This document shows, one piece after another, positions 26,669 through 34,447 of a stretch of DNA of 64,000 bases. Both the position numbers and the translations under genes were made by a program. The first letter of the stretch is position 1; the number at the start of each line of letters is the position of its first letter. Source of the DNA: Leptospira brenneri (lineage in GTDB: Bacteria; Spirochaetota; Leptospiria; Leptospirales; Leptospiraceae); contig NZ_NPDQ01000006.1 of NCBI RefSeq assembly GCF_002812125.1, positions 62,001 through 126,000 of the forward strand. Reading direction: 5' to 3'. The notes beneath the pieces are model-generated. The model saw only the letters and a list, made by a program, of their open reading frames with translations, had not been told where the DNA came from and did not search any database.

Positions 26669-27598
26669 TTACTGATTTGCCTTCATGTTAGAAGCCATAT
26701 TTAGATAGAAACCTTCTACGTCATACCAAAGGCTTCCTGAACGAAGAGTGTTGGATACTTGTAAGTGGTCAATCCCTGTAGTGAAGATTCCGTAAGAAGG
26801 TCCACCTTTCCAAGTTCCCCATTTTTGTGAAGAAAGTGGAACGAGTCCATCGTTTGTGAAACCTTGTCCTTGGAAAAGTCCACCAGCTCCACAAGCAGGG
26901 TGAAGGATTCCCATAAGAGGGTGTTGGATGAGGTCAGGGATAGTGATCGAAGATCCGTAAGAGAAATATTTCACACCTGATTTGTTTGGAGTGTATCCGT
27001 TGAAAGAAGCGAGTCCTTCTTTAGACAAAGAAGCTAAAGCTGCGAGAGCATTTTGTTGGTTCGTTCCACCGTAAACGAGTTTTACAAGAGTTTCCACAAC
27101 ACTTGCAACAAACGGTTGGATCCAACTAGGAAGAACAGTTTTTACGATGTCAGCAATTGGGGAACCGTAGTGAGGAGTGTTGAGAGTGGTGAGTGTTGCT
27201 GTGCGACCAGAAAGTCCTAAGTTAGAAACCATATAACGGCTATCAAGACCACCTTGAGAGTGACCAAGGATGTGGAATTTTCCAGAGTAGTTGGTTGCTG
27301 CAGAATAAGTAAGGATGGCAGCTTTTAATTCCTGAGCTCGCACTTCGTTAGAGTTTGCGGCAGTTTTTCCTGGAGCAAATACGGTTGCACCTTGGCTTCT
27401 GAGGTAATCATCTGTTCCACCCCAGTAGTTTACGATGCTAATGATTCCGCCTGAGTTTTCGCCCCAACCAAAAAGACCATGAGAAAGGATAATAGGATAA
27501 GTGCCTGCGAGTGGTTTGGAAGAAGAGCCTGAGCTAGCGAGAACGGGACTTGCTAACACGACTGTGATAAAAATGGCTAAAAGACCTTTGCGAATCAT
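26669..27598 (-). CDS. Secreted triacylglycerol lipase (family I.1/I.2)
   Basis: A 309-residue lipase. I start it at ATG 27598, which has AGAGGTG 8 bp upstream and gives a clean signal peptide (MIRKGLLAIFITVVLASPVLA). The oxyanion HG segment is SHGLFGWG, the nucleophile elbow is GHSQGG (S114), and the acid and base lie in TNDGLVPLSS and GIDHLQVS. This is the Pseudomonas/Burkholderia-type lipase whose folding depends on a Lif chaperone, and that chaperone gene is immediately downstream. It hydrolyses long-chain acylglycerols outside the cell and would suit a free-living leptospire that feeds on fatty acids. Confidence 0.92.
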   Translation of the reverse strand: MIRKGLLAIFITVVLASPVLASSGSSSKPLAGTYPIILSHGLFGWGENSGGIISIVNYWGGTDDYLRSQGATVFAPGKTAANSNEVRAQELKAAILTYSAATNYSGKFHILGHSQGGLDSRYMVSNLGLSGRTATLTTLNTPHYGSPIADIVKTVLPSWIQPFVASVVETLVKLVYGGTNQQNALAALASLSKEGLASFNGYTPNKSGVKYFSYGSSITIPDLIQHPLMGILHPACGAGGLFQGQGFTNDGLVPLSSQKWGTWKGGPSYGIFTTGIDHLQVSNTLRSGSLWYDVEGFYLNMASNMKANQ

Positions 27599-27870
27599 AT
27601 TTATTTCACCTCTGAATTTTCTAAGATAAAACTGTGTCAATTTGCCTTATTTGGGGCAAGGATATTTTTACTACAAGATTGAAAAAAAAATGCTCTTTAT
27701 CTAAATTGAACATCTTTAGTTATAAGTTTTCATTCATGGATGTTTCAGAATTAGTTTCTGAGGTTTGGATATTGGTAAGTGGAAACGTGTGTCTTTTTTC
27801 GCTTATTTTTACAGTTTAACGAAAGTTTGGTGAAGAGAATTATGAATAGCGAAATGTCTTTGTAGAAATT

Positions 27871-28338
27871 TCATTCCACTCGTTTGCGGTAGCGGATATA
27901 AAACCGATCAAACGAAGACTTATCCCAAAATTTGACTGCTTCTTCGTTTTGTAAAATGGCCCTAAGTTCAATTGCGGGGATGGACTTTTCTTTGCACCAA
28001 AGATCTACATCCTTAAGGAGTTCAGACATATATCCTTTTTTCTTTTTACCAAGTTTGGTAACTGCAAGATCGATAAATAAACTTCTTTCTTCTTCTAGGT
28101 GGGGTTTTTCTTCCACTCTGCCAATGAGTAAAGAAACAAGTTCGGAATCTTCAAAGAACCCGCGCATATATACTTTGCCAGTTCCGATCAGTTTAAAATA
28201 GATATCAGTGAATTTGGTTGCCGCTCTTGGACGGATACGGAAAAGACCATCTAACTCAAGTTCGTTTACTTTTCTGTAGAACTGGTTTACGAGTTCGATG
28301 GTCTGGTTTCTATCGGATTCGGAAAGGTCTTTTATCAC
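27871..28338 (-). CDS. GNAT family acetyltransferase
   Basis: A 155-residue GNAT-type protein: the beta-strand run LFIDLAVTKLGKKKKGYMSELL holds the acetyl-CoA pyrophosphate loop (here Lys-rich), and NEEAVKFWDKSSF near the end is the usual motif B. It would acetylate an amine on a small molecule or protein; the substrate is unknown. It starts with GTG immediately after the glyQS stop codon, so it is coupled to the tRNA synthetase gene. Confidence 0.8.
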   Translation of the reverse strand: MIKDLSESDRNQTIELVNQFYRKVNELELDGLFRIRPRAATKFTDIYFKLIGTGKVYMRGFFEDSELVSLLIGRVEEKPHLEEERSLFIDLAVTKLGKKKKGYMSELLKDVDLWCKEKSIPAIELRAILQNEEAVKFWDKSSFDRFYIRYRKRVE

Positions 28339-29748
28339 CTAAACCATTCGATTGATGAGGTAACTTTTCAGTTCTGCGACAGGGATTCTTTCTTGTTTCA
28401 TCGAATCTCTTTCGCGGATAGTGACGGTTCCATCGCTCATGGTATCGTAATCCACTGTGATACAAAATGGGGTTCCAATTTCGTCATGGCGACGGTAACG
28501 TTTTCCGATCGCTCCACTATCATCATAATCCACATACCAATGGTTGCGTAGATCTGCATAAATTTCTTTGGCTTTGGCATCGAGTCCGTCTTTTTTCATT
28601 AGTGGGAAAATTGCCACTTTCATGGGACTCACTCGTTTTCCAAAACGAAGGACTGTTCTCACATCATCCTTTTCTAATTTTTCTTCTTCGTAAGCATCAC
28701 AAAGCACTGCAAGGAAAAGGCGGTTGAGGCCGAGTGCTGGCTCTACAACATAAGGTAGATATTTTTTCTTTTGATCCAAGTCATGATACTTCAAATCTTC
28801 AGAAGAAAACTTTTCGTGTTGGGTGAGGTCGTAATCCGTTCTAGAAGCCACACCCCAAAGTTCGCCCCAACCAAAGGGATATTTGTATTCAATGTCGCTT
28901 GTGGAATCACTATAAAAAGAAAGTTCTTCTTTTTCATGTTCACGAACGCGAAGGTTTTCTTTTTTTAGTCCTACCACATTCACAAGCCAGTCCATGCAGT
29001 AGTCTACCCAATACTTAAACCATTCTTTCTGTGTGCCTGGTTCACAGAAAAACTCCATCTCCATTTGTTCGAACTCACGAGTGCGAAAGATAAATTGGCG
29101 GGCCATAATTTCGTTTCGAAAGGACTTTCCAATTTGAGCAATTCCAAAGGGAACTTTCTTCCTAGCAATTTGGGTTACATTCTTGAAATTAATAAAGATC
29201 CCTTGTGCTGTTTCAGGTCTGAGGTAGATATCCGTGGCTCCTTCTTCTGAAGCACCATGGGAAGTTTTGAACATCAAATTGAACTGACGAGCATCGGTAA
29301 AACTTCCTACAGTTCCACAAGTGGGGCAGGCATAGGCTTTGTCACGGATGGTATTTGTGAGTTCTTCTAAACTTTTCCCAGTGGCAGCACCTTCCCCTTC
29401 TTTATCTTCTAAAAATTTATCAACACGGACTCTTGTTTTACATTTTTTACAATCCATAAGAGGATCATTGAAGTTAGAAATATGACCAGAAGCTTCCCAA
29501 ACGCGAGGGTGGAGGAGGATAGAGGAATCGAGTCCCAAAACATCATCCCGTCTGTGAACAAAGTATTCCCACCAAAGTCGTTTTAAATTGTTTAATACTT
29601 CAATTCCGTTCGGACCATAGTCAAAGGTATTGGAGAGGCCTCCGTAAATTTCGGATCCGGGGAAAACAAAGCCCCTTCTTTTGGAGACCGCGACTATGGG
29701 TTTAAGCGACTGTTCTTCTTTCTCTTTCGGCTGTGCCATATCCGCCAA
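28339..29748 (-). CDS. glyQS: Glycyl-tRNA synthetase, dimeric type
   Basis: A 469-residue class II synthetase of the alpha-2 type that charges tRNA-Gly. Visible features: KRRGFVFPGSEIYGG at the start, zinc-type cysteine pairs (CKKCKTR and YACPTCGTVG), class II motif 2 (FRNEIMARQ, then RTREFEQMEMEFF) and motif 3 (LGLNRLFLAVL). The C-terminal anticodon-binding domain has VAIFPLMKKDGL and FCITVDYDT. It is divergent from the TonB-like gene and followed without a gap by the GNAT gene. Confidence 0.96.
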   Translation of the reverse strand: MADMAQPKEKEEQSLKPIVAVSKRRGFVFPGSEIYGGLSNTFDYGPNGIEVLNNLKRLWWEYFVHRRDDVLGLDSSILLHPRVWEASGHISNFNDPLMDCKKCKTRVRVDKFLEDKEGEGAATGKSLEELTNTIRDKAYACPTCGTVGSFTDARQFNLMFKTSHGASEEGATDIYLRPETAQGIFINFKNVTQIARKKVPFGIAQIGKSFRNEIMARQFIFRTREFEQMEMEFFCEPGTQKEWFKYWVDYCMDWLVNVVGLKKENLRVREHEKEELSFYSDSTSDIEYKYPFGWGELWGVASRTDYDLTQHEKFSSEDLKYHDLDQKKKYLPYVVEPALGLNRLFLAVLCDAYEEEKLEKDDVRTVLRFGKRVSPMKVAIFPLMKKDGLDAKAKEIYADLRNHWYVDYDDSGAIGKRYRRHDEIGTPFCITVDYDTMSDGTVTIRERDSMKQERIPVAELKSYLINRMV

Positions 29749-29802
29749 ATTTTTTGTTTTCCATGAAAATTCAAAGTATTTTCCTTGAGATAAGACTAAA
29801 GA

Positions 29803-31611
29803 ATGGATTCGGCAAATTCAAAACTACTCTCTCCCTGGGCTAAAAAATCCTTAACCTTCTTCCTTTGGATGTCCCCCCTGTTTTCTCTTGGGCCTTTTTT
29901 GGCCCTAGGTGTCCTATTTGCTTTCCCAAATGAGTTTCGCCTTCGCCTTCGGGCCTTAGCAGTGATTGCTGTTTATATCCTTTCTTGGGTTGTTTTTTAT
30001 CCCATCGAACTTGTGCACAGGTCAGGGTTGGAATGGGAGGTCGTGATCAACGAATTCCTCTCAAAAGAATCCAGAAGTTTTCAGTTAAAGTTTGGATTTG
30101 TTGTGGTTTGTTTTCTTTTACTCCTTGTTAATTTTTTTCATAGCAGAAAGAGAAATAGAAAAAGAGAATCCATCCGAACCGCTAAATTGCAGACAGAACA
30201 TCCTCATGCCACGATCCGCACGGAGATGCGCATTCGTGATGCCAAGTTTGATACTTTATTATTGATTCTTTTTCTGGCGCTACTTCTCAATTTTGGATTT
30301 CAATACATCTCAGAAAAATTACATCCCAACAAATCTCTTTCGCCACTGGCACCCCTTGCGGATGTATACCAATTTGTTTTTAATTATTCCATTTCTCTTT
30401 GTATTTTGTTATTTAGTTTCAACCGAAATAAAATCCCTTCTCTCATTGCAGAACCTTATTTGCGTTATATGGAAGGAATTCGCATTCGGGAACGATGGAA
30501 GGCCGCAGTAGTTTCCCAGTCCAGATTCCCTTTTCGGCTAGAACTCATTGTCAAAGAAAAAGCAAAATTCCGAGATCGTATTCTTCCAGGTTTTGGGCAT
30601 ATTTTTGTTTATGAGTACTGGCGTGGGTTTCCCATCTTATTTTTAACTTTGTTATTATTTTTATTTTCTGCTGTTTGGGTTTTTTCGTATTTAAGTCCTA
30701 TCTTCGGGATTCAATTTTTAGCAGGATTTGGTTTGAAACCAGGTGTTCCTGATAAAGACTTTTTTATTTCATCACAAAATATTGCTTATGCGGTATTTTC
30801 TGTTTTAGCCCTTGTTGGAATTTATTTTTATTCCTCTTACCTATTGGAAAAATCTTTTAGTTTAGAAAACTTAGGTGTTAAGGAAGATAAGGTAGGTGAG
30901 TCGGAACCTTTTTTCAAACCTGGGTTACGGAAAGGATTTCGAAATGTTTTACCTCTTTCTTTACTCTTTCATTTGATTTTGATTTCTCTTGTATTTTTGA
31001 TTCCGATCACCCTCCAACGTGGTAAGAAGAAAGAACAATCCGCACAAAAAAATGATCACTTTCGTCCAGAAAAAATGGAGTTCTACTTTATTGATCCCAA
31101 TGTCCCTGATGATACAAAAGGGCTGAATGGCGGAGTGGTCACAGGAAATGAAACAGAAAACAAGGAGAAGGGTGAAAAGATCTCCAACGAAAAAGTAGCG
31201 GATAATGGCCCGGTGAAGGGTTATATCAAAAAGATTCGCGGAAAAAAAGTCCCACCAACTTACTCAAACTATATCTCCGCAAAAATGCGAATCCCTGAAA
31301 GTTATATGGATTATTGGGCCAAAGCACCACACCCTTATTCTTCTGTTGTCGCCTATACCATTACTCAGGATGGAGATGTGATTGATGTAGAACTTGTGGA
31401 AGGATCGGATTATCCTGATCAAGATTTAAGAACCTTACAACTAGTGGAAAGTTTAGGTCCGCTCATGCCTCCACCAGGAACTAAAAACGACATTAGAGTC
31501 ACAGAACTTTTTTGGAATGGGCCGATTGATCCTGAATTTGTTCCGACTCCACTCCAAAAAGAAATGATCAACCTATTTGACGGCCGTTATATGGAAGAGT
31601 TACCAGAATGA
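29803..31611 (+). CDS. Polytopic membrane protein with TonB-like C-terminal domain
   Basis: A 602-residue protein with several membrane segments (about residues 15-60, 100-120, 145-210, 270-350 and 385-405). A charged linker follows, and then a C-terminal domain of about 95 residues. Within it, SSVVAYTITQDGDVIDVELVEGS and TLQLVESLGPLMPPPG match the TonB C-terminal fold that contacts outer-membrane receptors. Usual TonB proteins have a single N-terminal helix; this one has many, so the energy-coupling part may be integrated. Its stop overlaps the start of the PrsW-type gene by 4 bp. It may transduce energy to a receptor encoded elsewhere. Confidence 0.75.
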   Translation: MDSANSKLLSPWAKKSLTFFLWMSPLFSLGPFLALGVLFAFPNEFRLRLRALAVIAVYILSWVVFYPIELVHRSGLEWEVVINEFLSKESRSFQLKFGFVVVCFLLLLVNFFHSRKRNRKRESIRTAKLQTEHPHATIRTEMRIRDAKFDTLLLILFLALLLNFGFQYISEKLHPNKSLSPLAPLADVYQFVFNYSISLCILLFSFNRNKIPSLIAEPYLRYMEGIRIRERWKAAVVSQSRFPFRLELIVKEKAKFRDRILPGFGHIFVYEYWRGFPILFLTLLLFLFSAVWVFSYLSPIFGIQFLAGFGLKPGVPDKDFFISSQNIAYAVFSVLALVGIYFYSSYLLEKSFSLENLGVKEDKVGESEPFFKPGLRKGFRNVLPLSLLFHLILISLVFLIPITLQRGKKKEQSAQKNDHFRPEKMEFYFIDPNVPDDTKGLNGGVVTGNETENKEKGEKISNEKVADNGPVKGYIKKIRGKKVPPTYSNYISAKMRIPESYMDYWAKAPHPYSSVVAYTITQDGDVIDVELVEGSDYPDQDLRTLQLVESLGPLMPPPGTKNDIRVTELFWNGPIDPEFVPTPLQKEMINLFDGRYMEELPE

Positions 31612-32399
31612 AAGAAGTTGGTTATTTTGATTATTTGATTGGTGCATTTACTGTTCTTCCTTGGGCCATTGTCATTTGGAAAGCTTATAAACCTAAAAAA
31701 GGTTGGCAGGAAGTAGTAGGAGTCCTCTTGGCTTTGTTTTTCGGTTGGCTATCAACGGATCTAATCCTAAGACTTCATCCTATCCTTTGGCCAGAAGCAG
31801 ATTTCACTCCCAAGAAAAAAGTAAGTATGCTCACACAAACGGCTCACTTAGCTTTTATCCAAGCAGGGATCACAGAAGAGACATTCAAAGTATTCTTTAT
31901 TATGATTTTATCTTTTTTTCTTGGTTATGATAAAAAAAACAAAACCTTTTCCCCTAACGTAGTTTTGTTTGGAGCTTTCGTTGCCATGGGATTTTCTTTT
32001 ATTGAAAACACTCATTACATCGCAAGGGAACCAGAGGAAAAGAAGTTAGATCTTTTTTTTGCTAGAACCATACATTCTTCTAACATTCATTTACTCATTA
32101 ATCTTTGTTTTACATTCTTTCTTTTGAAAAGTAATGAAAGATTGGAACCTGCGAGCAAAAGGTTGTATATCATATTTGGATTTATTTTGGCCGTGATGCA
32201 ACATGGGGTTGTTGATTTTCTTTTGATTCCTGGTTCTCTCATTGGACTTTGGATCGCCACATCTTTGTTTGTGGGGATTTGGGTTTGGGTTGTGAATGAT
32301 TGGAGAGAGTTTGTTGTGGATACAAAAGGAGATAACGAAAGTATCACAAGTTTTGGAGAAGTTAAAAAAACAGGTGAGATTGAATCTTCTACTTTGTAG
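31608..32399 (+). CDS. PrsW-type glutamic intramembrane protease
   Basis: A 263-residue polytopic membrane protein. PrsW/CPBP-like motifs are visible: GITEETFKVFF (E-E-x-x-K), GFSFIENTHYI (F-x-x-x-E-N), HSSNIHLL and MQHGVVDFLL with the late histidine. In Bacillus PrsW cleaves an anti-sigma factor in the membrane; here the substrate is unknown. It overlaps the TonB-like gene by 4 bp, so the two act or are made together. Its 3' end overlaps the convergent GyrI-like gene by 11 bp. Confidence 0.8.
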   Translation: MKEVGYFDYLIGAFTVLPWAIVIWKAYKPKKGWQEVVGVLLALFFGWLSTDLILRLHPILWPEADFTPKKKVSMLTQTAHLAFIQAGITEETFKVFFIMILSFFLGYDKKNKTFSPNVVLFGAFVAMGFSFIENTHYIAREPEEKKLDLFFARTIHSSNIHLLINLCFTFFLLKSNERLEPASKRLYIIFGFILAVMQHGVVDFLLIPGSLIGLWIATSLFVGIWVWVVNDWREFVVDTKGDNESITSFGEVKKTGEIESSTL

Positions 32400-32853
32400 A
32401 TAAAAAAACGCGAATCCCTGCTTCTGAATATTCTTCCCAATCCATTTGGTAGGTTCTAATTTTTGGAATTTCCGGATGGTTCCAAATCTCTGCCCAGAAT
32501 TTAGGAACTACTTCTTCCGGAGCCCCTGGTTGGATATGGAAATAACGGCCGTTTTGTGTTTCAATATGGACTAGTTCCATACCAGGCAGTAATTTCGTTT
32601 TCGGATCCACCGCATAACCTAACAAAAAATCATAAGCTCCCGTTTCATCAGAGGCATAATTAAAATACACAGCAAATAGTGGATCGAATTTTCGAAGTAA
32701 CTCCATTTGTTTGGGAATGTCTTCTTTGTAAAACCGAGAGTAGATTTTGGGAATGTGAATGTCAGCATCCCCAGGAGCATTGGAGGTTCGGATACGAAGT
32801 CCCATCACCGAGAAACTAGCTGTTTTTACCAATGGTTCCGTCACTTCAGACAT
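32389..32853 (-). CDS. GyrI-like / AraC effector-binding-domain protein
   Basis: A 154-residue stand-alone effector-binding domain: FSVMGLRIRTSN at the start, IPKIYSRFYKED and a YAVDPKTKLLPGMELVHIE strand, then the late KFWAEIWNHPEI segment, match the SOUL/GyrI-like fold used to bind small hydrophobic ligands. There is no DNA-binding part. It is preceded by the 5S rRNA promoter region on the other strand and overlaps the PrsW-type gene at its 3' end. Confidence 0.72.
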   Translation of the reverse strand: MSEVTEPLVKTASFSVMGLRIRTSNAPGDADIHIPKIYSRFYKEDIPKQMELLRKFDPLFAVYFNYASDETGAYDFLLGYAVDPKTKLLPGMELVHIETQNGRYFHIQPGAPEEVVPKFWAEIWNHPEIPKIRTYQMDWEEYSEAGIRVFLSTK

Positions 32854-32906
32854 AGAGAAAAAGTTTCAGTTTGCCAAAAAAACGCAACCTTTTCTTACAG
32901 AATGGT

Positions 32907-32933
32907 TTGACTGACCGTGCTCCTCTGTACATT
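32907..32933 (+). promoter_or_regulatory. Candidate promoter of 5S copy 1
   Basis: TTGACT (32907-32912) and TACATT (32928-32933) with a 15-bp gap stand just before the 5S gene. The spacing is short, so confidence is low. The sequence upstream of the second 5S copy differs, so each gene has its own promoter region. Confidence 0.3.
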
Positions 32934-32941
32934 TGGTAAAT

Positions 32942-33062
32942 ACTCCTGGTGATTATGGAGAGAAGGTAATACCCGTTCCCATTCCGAACACGGAAGTCAA
33001 GCTTCTCATCGCCGATGGTACTATTGGGTTCGCTCAATGGGAGAGTAGGACATTGCCGGGTT
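32942..33062 (+). rRNA. rrf: 5S ribosomal RNA, copy 1
   Basis: A 121-nt 5S gene. Loop signatures shared with other bacterial 5S RNAs are plain (CCCATTCCGAACACGGAAGT, CGCCGATGGTACTATTGGG, GGGAGAGTAGGACATTGCC), and the ends CCTGG and CCGGG form the terminal stem. No 16S or 23S gene lies beside it, as expected for the dispersed rRNA genes of Leptospira. Boundaries are set by the terminal stem and may be off by a few bases. Confidence 0.93.
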
Positions 33063-33082
33063 AGCACTAATAACTCAAAAGA

Positions 33083-33113
33083 AAAAGCCAACCGAAAGGT
33101 TGGCTTTTTTTAT
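33083..33113 (+). terminator. Terminator of 5S copy 1
   Basis: AAAGCCAACC pairs with GGTTGGCTTT across a GAAA loop and is followed by T residues, 20 bp after the 5S gene. Confidence 0.9.
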
Positions 33114-33132
33114 GTACAAACCAAATCCCCAT

Positions 33133-33153
33133 TTGAGCGAACGCAATAGTACC
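33133..33153 (-). repeat. Antisense 5S fragment, copy 1
   Basis: This 21-bp stretch is the reverse complement of 5S bases 33017-33037 with one mismatch. It could pair with the helix IV/loop region of the 5S transcript just upstream if transcription reads through the terminator. Confidence 0.7.
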
Positions 33154-33249
33154 GCCAGTAACCATCTGTTCGCGAAATGATAGACTTGCGACCCATAGGG
33201 AGCAAGGCTCGGACACTCGCCCGCGGAGCGGAAAAGCGAGTGGGGGTGG

Positions 33250-33264
33250 AAGTAGGACATTGCC
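33250..33264 (+). repeat. Decayed 5S 3'-end fragment, copy 1
   Basis: AAGTAGGACATTGCC matches the 3' end of the 5S gene (AGAGTAGGACATTGCC) and is followed, like the intact gene, by a hairpin terminator. In the second locus the match is longer. It reads as the remnant of a second tandem 5S gene. Confidence 0.6.
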
Positions 33265-33289
33265 TCTTTTAGTCATTATCGTTTGATAG

Positions 33290-33317
33290 AGCGGTCACGA
33301 AAGTGATCGCTTTTTTT
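33290..33317 (+). terminator. Terminator after decayed 5S fragment, copy 1
   Basis: AGCGGTCAC pairs with GTGATCGCT (one G-T pair) across a GAAA loop, followed by a T-run. Confidence 0.85.
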
Positions 33318-33352
33318 ATTTTTGGACGCTCTGTTTTTGCCGGCTAATGTCC

Positions 33353-33395
33353 GCGACTTTTGGCTACGCTTCGCTGCTCCGCCCGCCAAAGTCGC
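33353..33395. repeat. REP-like hairpin, copy 1
   Basis: GCGACTTTTGGC (33353-33364) pairs with GCCAAAGTCGC (33385-33395) around a 20-nt GC-rich loop with TACGCTTCGCTGCTCCGCCC. The same hairpin recurs at 40013-40055. Short, GC-rich imperfect palindromes of this kind are typical of REP or MITE-like intergenic repeats. Confidence 0.65.
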
Positions 33396-33624
33396 CTGCT
33401 CGTTCCCTATGGGTCACTGCGCAGGATTGCGGGTTAGGATCTTTTCCTTTACTACCAACATTTCATTTTCACGAACGAATTAGGGCAAGGTGTCTTGCTC
33501 GAATTATTCCGGTAGGATTTACCGGGTTAAGATTGATCTGTCATTGGAAAGCTAACGGTGATCTTGGCTTTTTTTGTGTACGAACGAAAATCGCATTGGG
33601 TGATTGTTTTTGATTTCCGCGGTT

Positions 33625-34260
33625 TTATGGTTCCCCCATCTCGACGGATGAACTGACGGTTGCTTTGAATAATTGGATTACATCCATTCCTTTGGGGAGA
33701 ACGAGGTGACCATCGATGGCAAGGGAAGCAATTCCATGTACGGTGGCCCAAGCACCAAGGGCTCTTGCATGAGCTAACTTTTTACTCACACCTTCCCCTG
33801 TAAATGCGGCATAGAGCAAACGAAAGGGACGTTGGGAACTGATTCGGATTTCTCGTTCTGGAGGTTCTTTGTCCGAATTTTTTTCTGGTTCAATCTGGTT
33901 CATCATTAGGCGGTAGAGGTTGGGATGTTTCAATGCAAACTGAATGTATTCCACACCATACTGGTAAGCTAACAACCGCCCCATTGTCTTAGGACTTTCT
34001 TTTTGAACTTTGACCATATTCATAGCGAGCTCATCATATCCAGAAGCAGCCACCGCTTGGAGTAATTCTTGTTTCCCTTTGAAATGTGCATACGGAGCCA
34101 TATGAGTGACACCGATAGCAGAGGCAATGGATCGAAGGGAAAGGGAATCAATTCCTTGTTTTTCTAGTAAACTGCGGGCGGCTGAAACGAGGGTGGGGCG
34201 CAGGTCTCCATGATGGTAGGTGCTGGATTGTTTCTCCTGGATCGGTTTCTTCGAGGCCAT
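33625..34260 (-). CDS. TetR family transcriptional regulator
   Basis: A 211-residue TetR-type repressor. The N-terminal helix-turn-helix is clear (HHGDLRPTLVSAARSLL, then LRSIASAIGVTHMAPYAHFKGKQELLQAV). The ligand-binding part is all-helical and variable. It is divergent from the FAD oxidoreductase gene at 34448, and two inverted repeats lie between them. TetR regulators usually control the divergent neighbour, so it probably represses the oxidoreductase/reductase pair in the absence of a hydrophobic ligand. The ligand cannot be read. Confidence 0.9.
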   Translation of the reverse strand: MASKKPIQEKQSSTYHHGDLRPTLVSAARSLLEKQGIDSLSLRSIASAIGVTHMAPYAHFKGKQELLQAVAASGYDELAMNMVKVQKESPKTMGRLLAYQYGVEYIQFALKHPNLYRLMMNQIEPEKNSDKEPPEREIRISSQRPFRLLYAAFTGEGVSKKLAHARALGAWATVHGIASLAIDGHLVLPKGMDVIQLFKATVSSSVEMGEP

Positions 34261-34278
34261 TACAACCTATAAGACCTG

Positions 34279-34290
34279 CATACCAGTATG
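34279..34290. promoter_or_regulatory. Inverted repeat, candidate TetR operator 1
   Basis: CATAC-CA-GTATG is a perfect inverted repeat with a 2-nt centre, 19 bp upstream of the TetR start. Its position suits autorepression. Confidence 0.45.
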
Positions 34291-34388
34291 GTAAAGTCTT
34301 TTCAGATGGGATTTTGGAAGGGTTCGGGTCAAACTTTGCTCAGGGATTGAAAATGACAATTTCCCAAAAGAGGTCAAAAAATGATTGC

Positions 34389-34409
34389 AATCTTTACATT
34401 GTAAAGATT
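34389..34409. promoter_or_regulatory. 21-bp perfect palindrome, candidate operator 2
   Basis: AATCTTTACA and TGTAAAGATT are perfect 10-bp arms around a single T, 39 bp upstream of the oxidoreductase ATG. This is the best-formed palindrome in the window and is well placed to overlap the promoter of the 34448 gene. Confidence 0.55.
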
Positions 34410-34447
34410 GGGTGTTCCTGAAAGGGTTACCCCTTTGGGAGAACATA

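Larger units (their letters stand above)
32934..33581 (+). repeat. 5S-containing long direct repeat, copy 1
   Basis: About 648 bp that recur, with scattered differences, at 39596-40240. The shared block opens with TGGTAAATACTCC before the 5S gene and closes at a T-run followed by GTGTAC. It holds the 5S gene, its terminator, an antisense 5S fragment, a decayed 5S end with terminator, a REP-like hairpin, and a conserved stretch of no known function ending in a third hairpin plus T-run. The first about 160 bp are nearly identical. The interval 33063-33624 holds no protein gene that I can support. Confidence 0.85.

Noticed and set aside
33067..33613. Overlapping short open frames in both strands of 5S repeat copy 1
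   Set aside because: They run through the terminator, antisense 5S fragment and REP-like hairpin, lack credible starts and have counterparts in copy 2 only because the DNA is repeated.
34385..34447. Longer N-terminus for the CrtI/RetSat-like gene from TTG 34385
   Set aside because: It would read through the 21-bp palindrome; the FAD-binding motif and a good ribosome-binding site fit ATG 34448.
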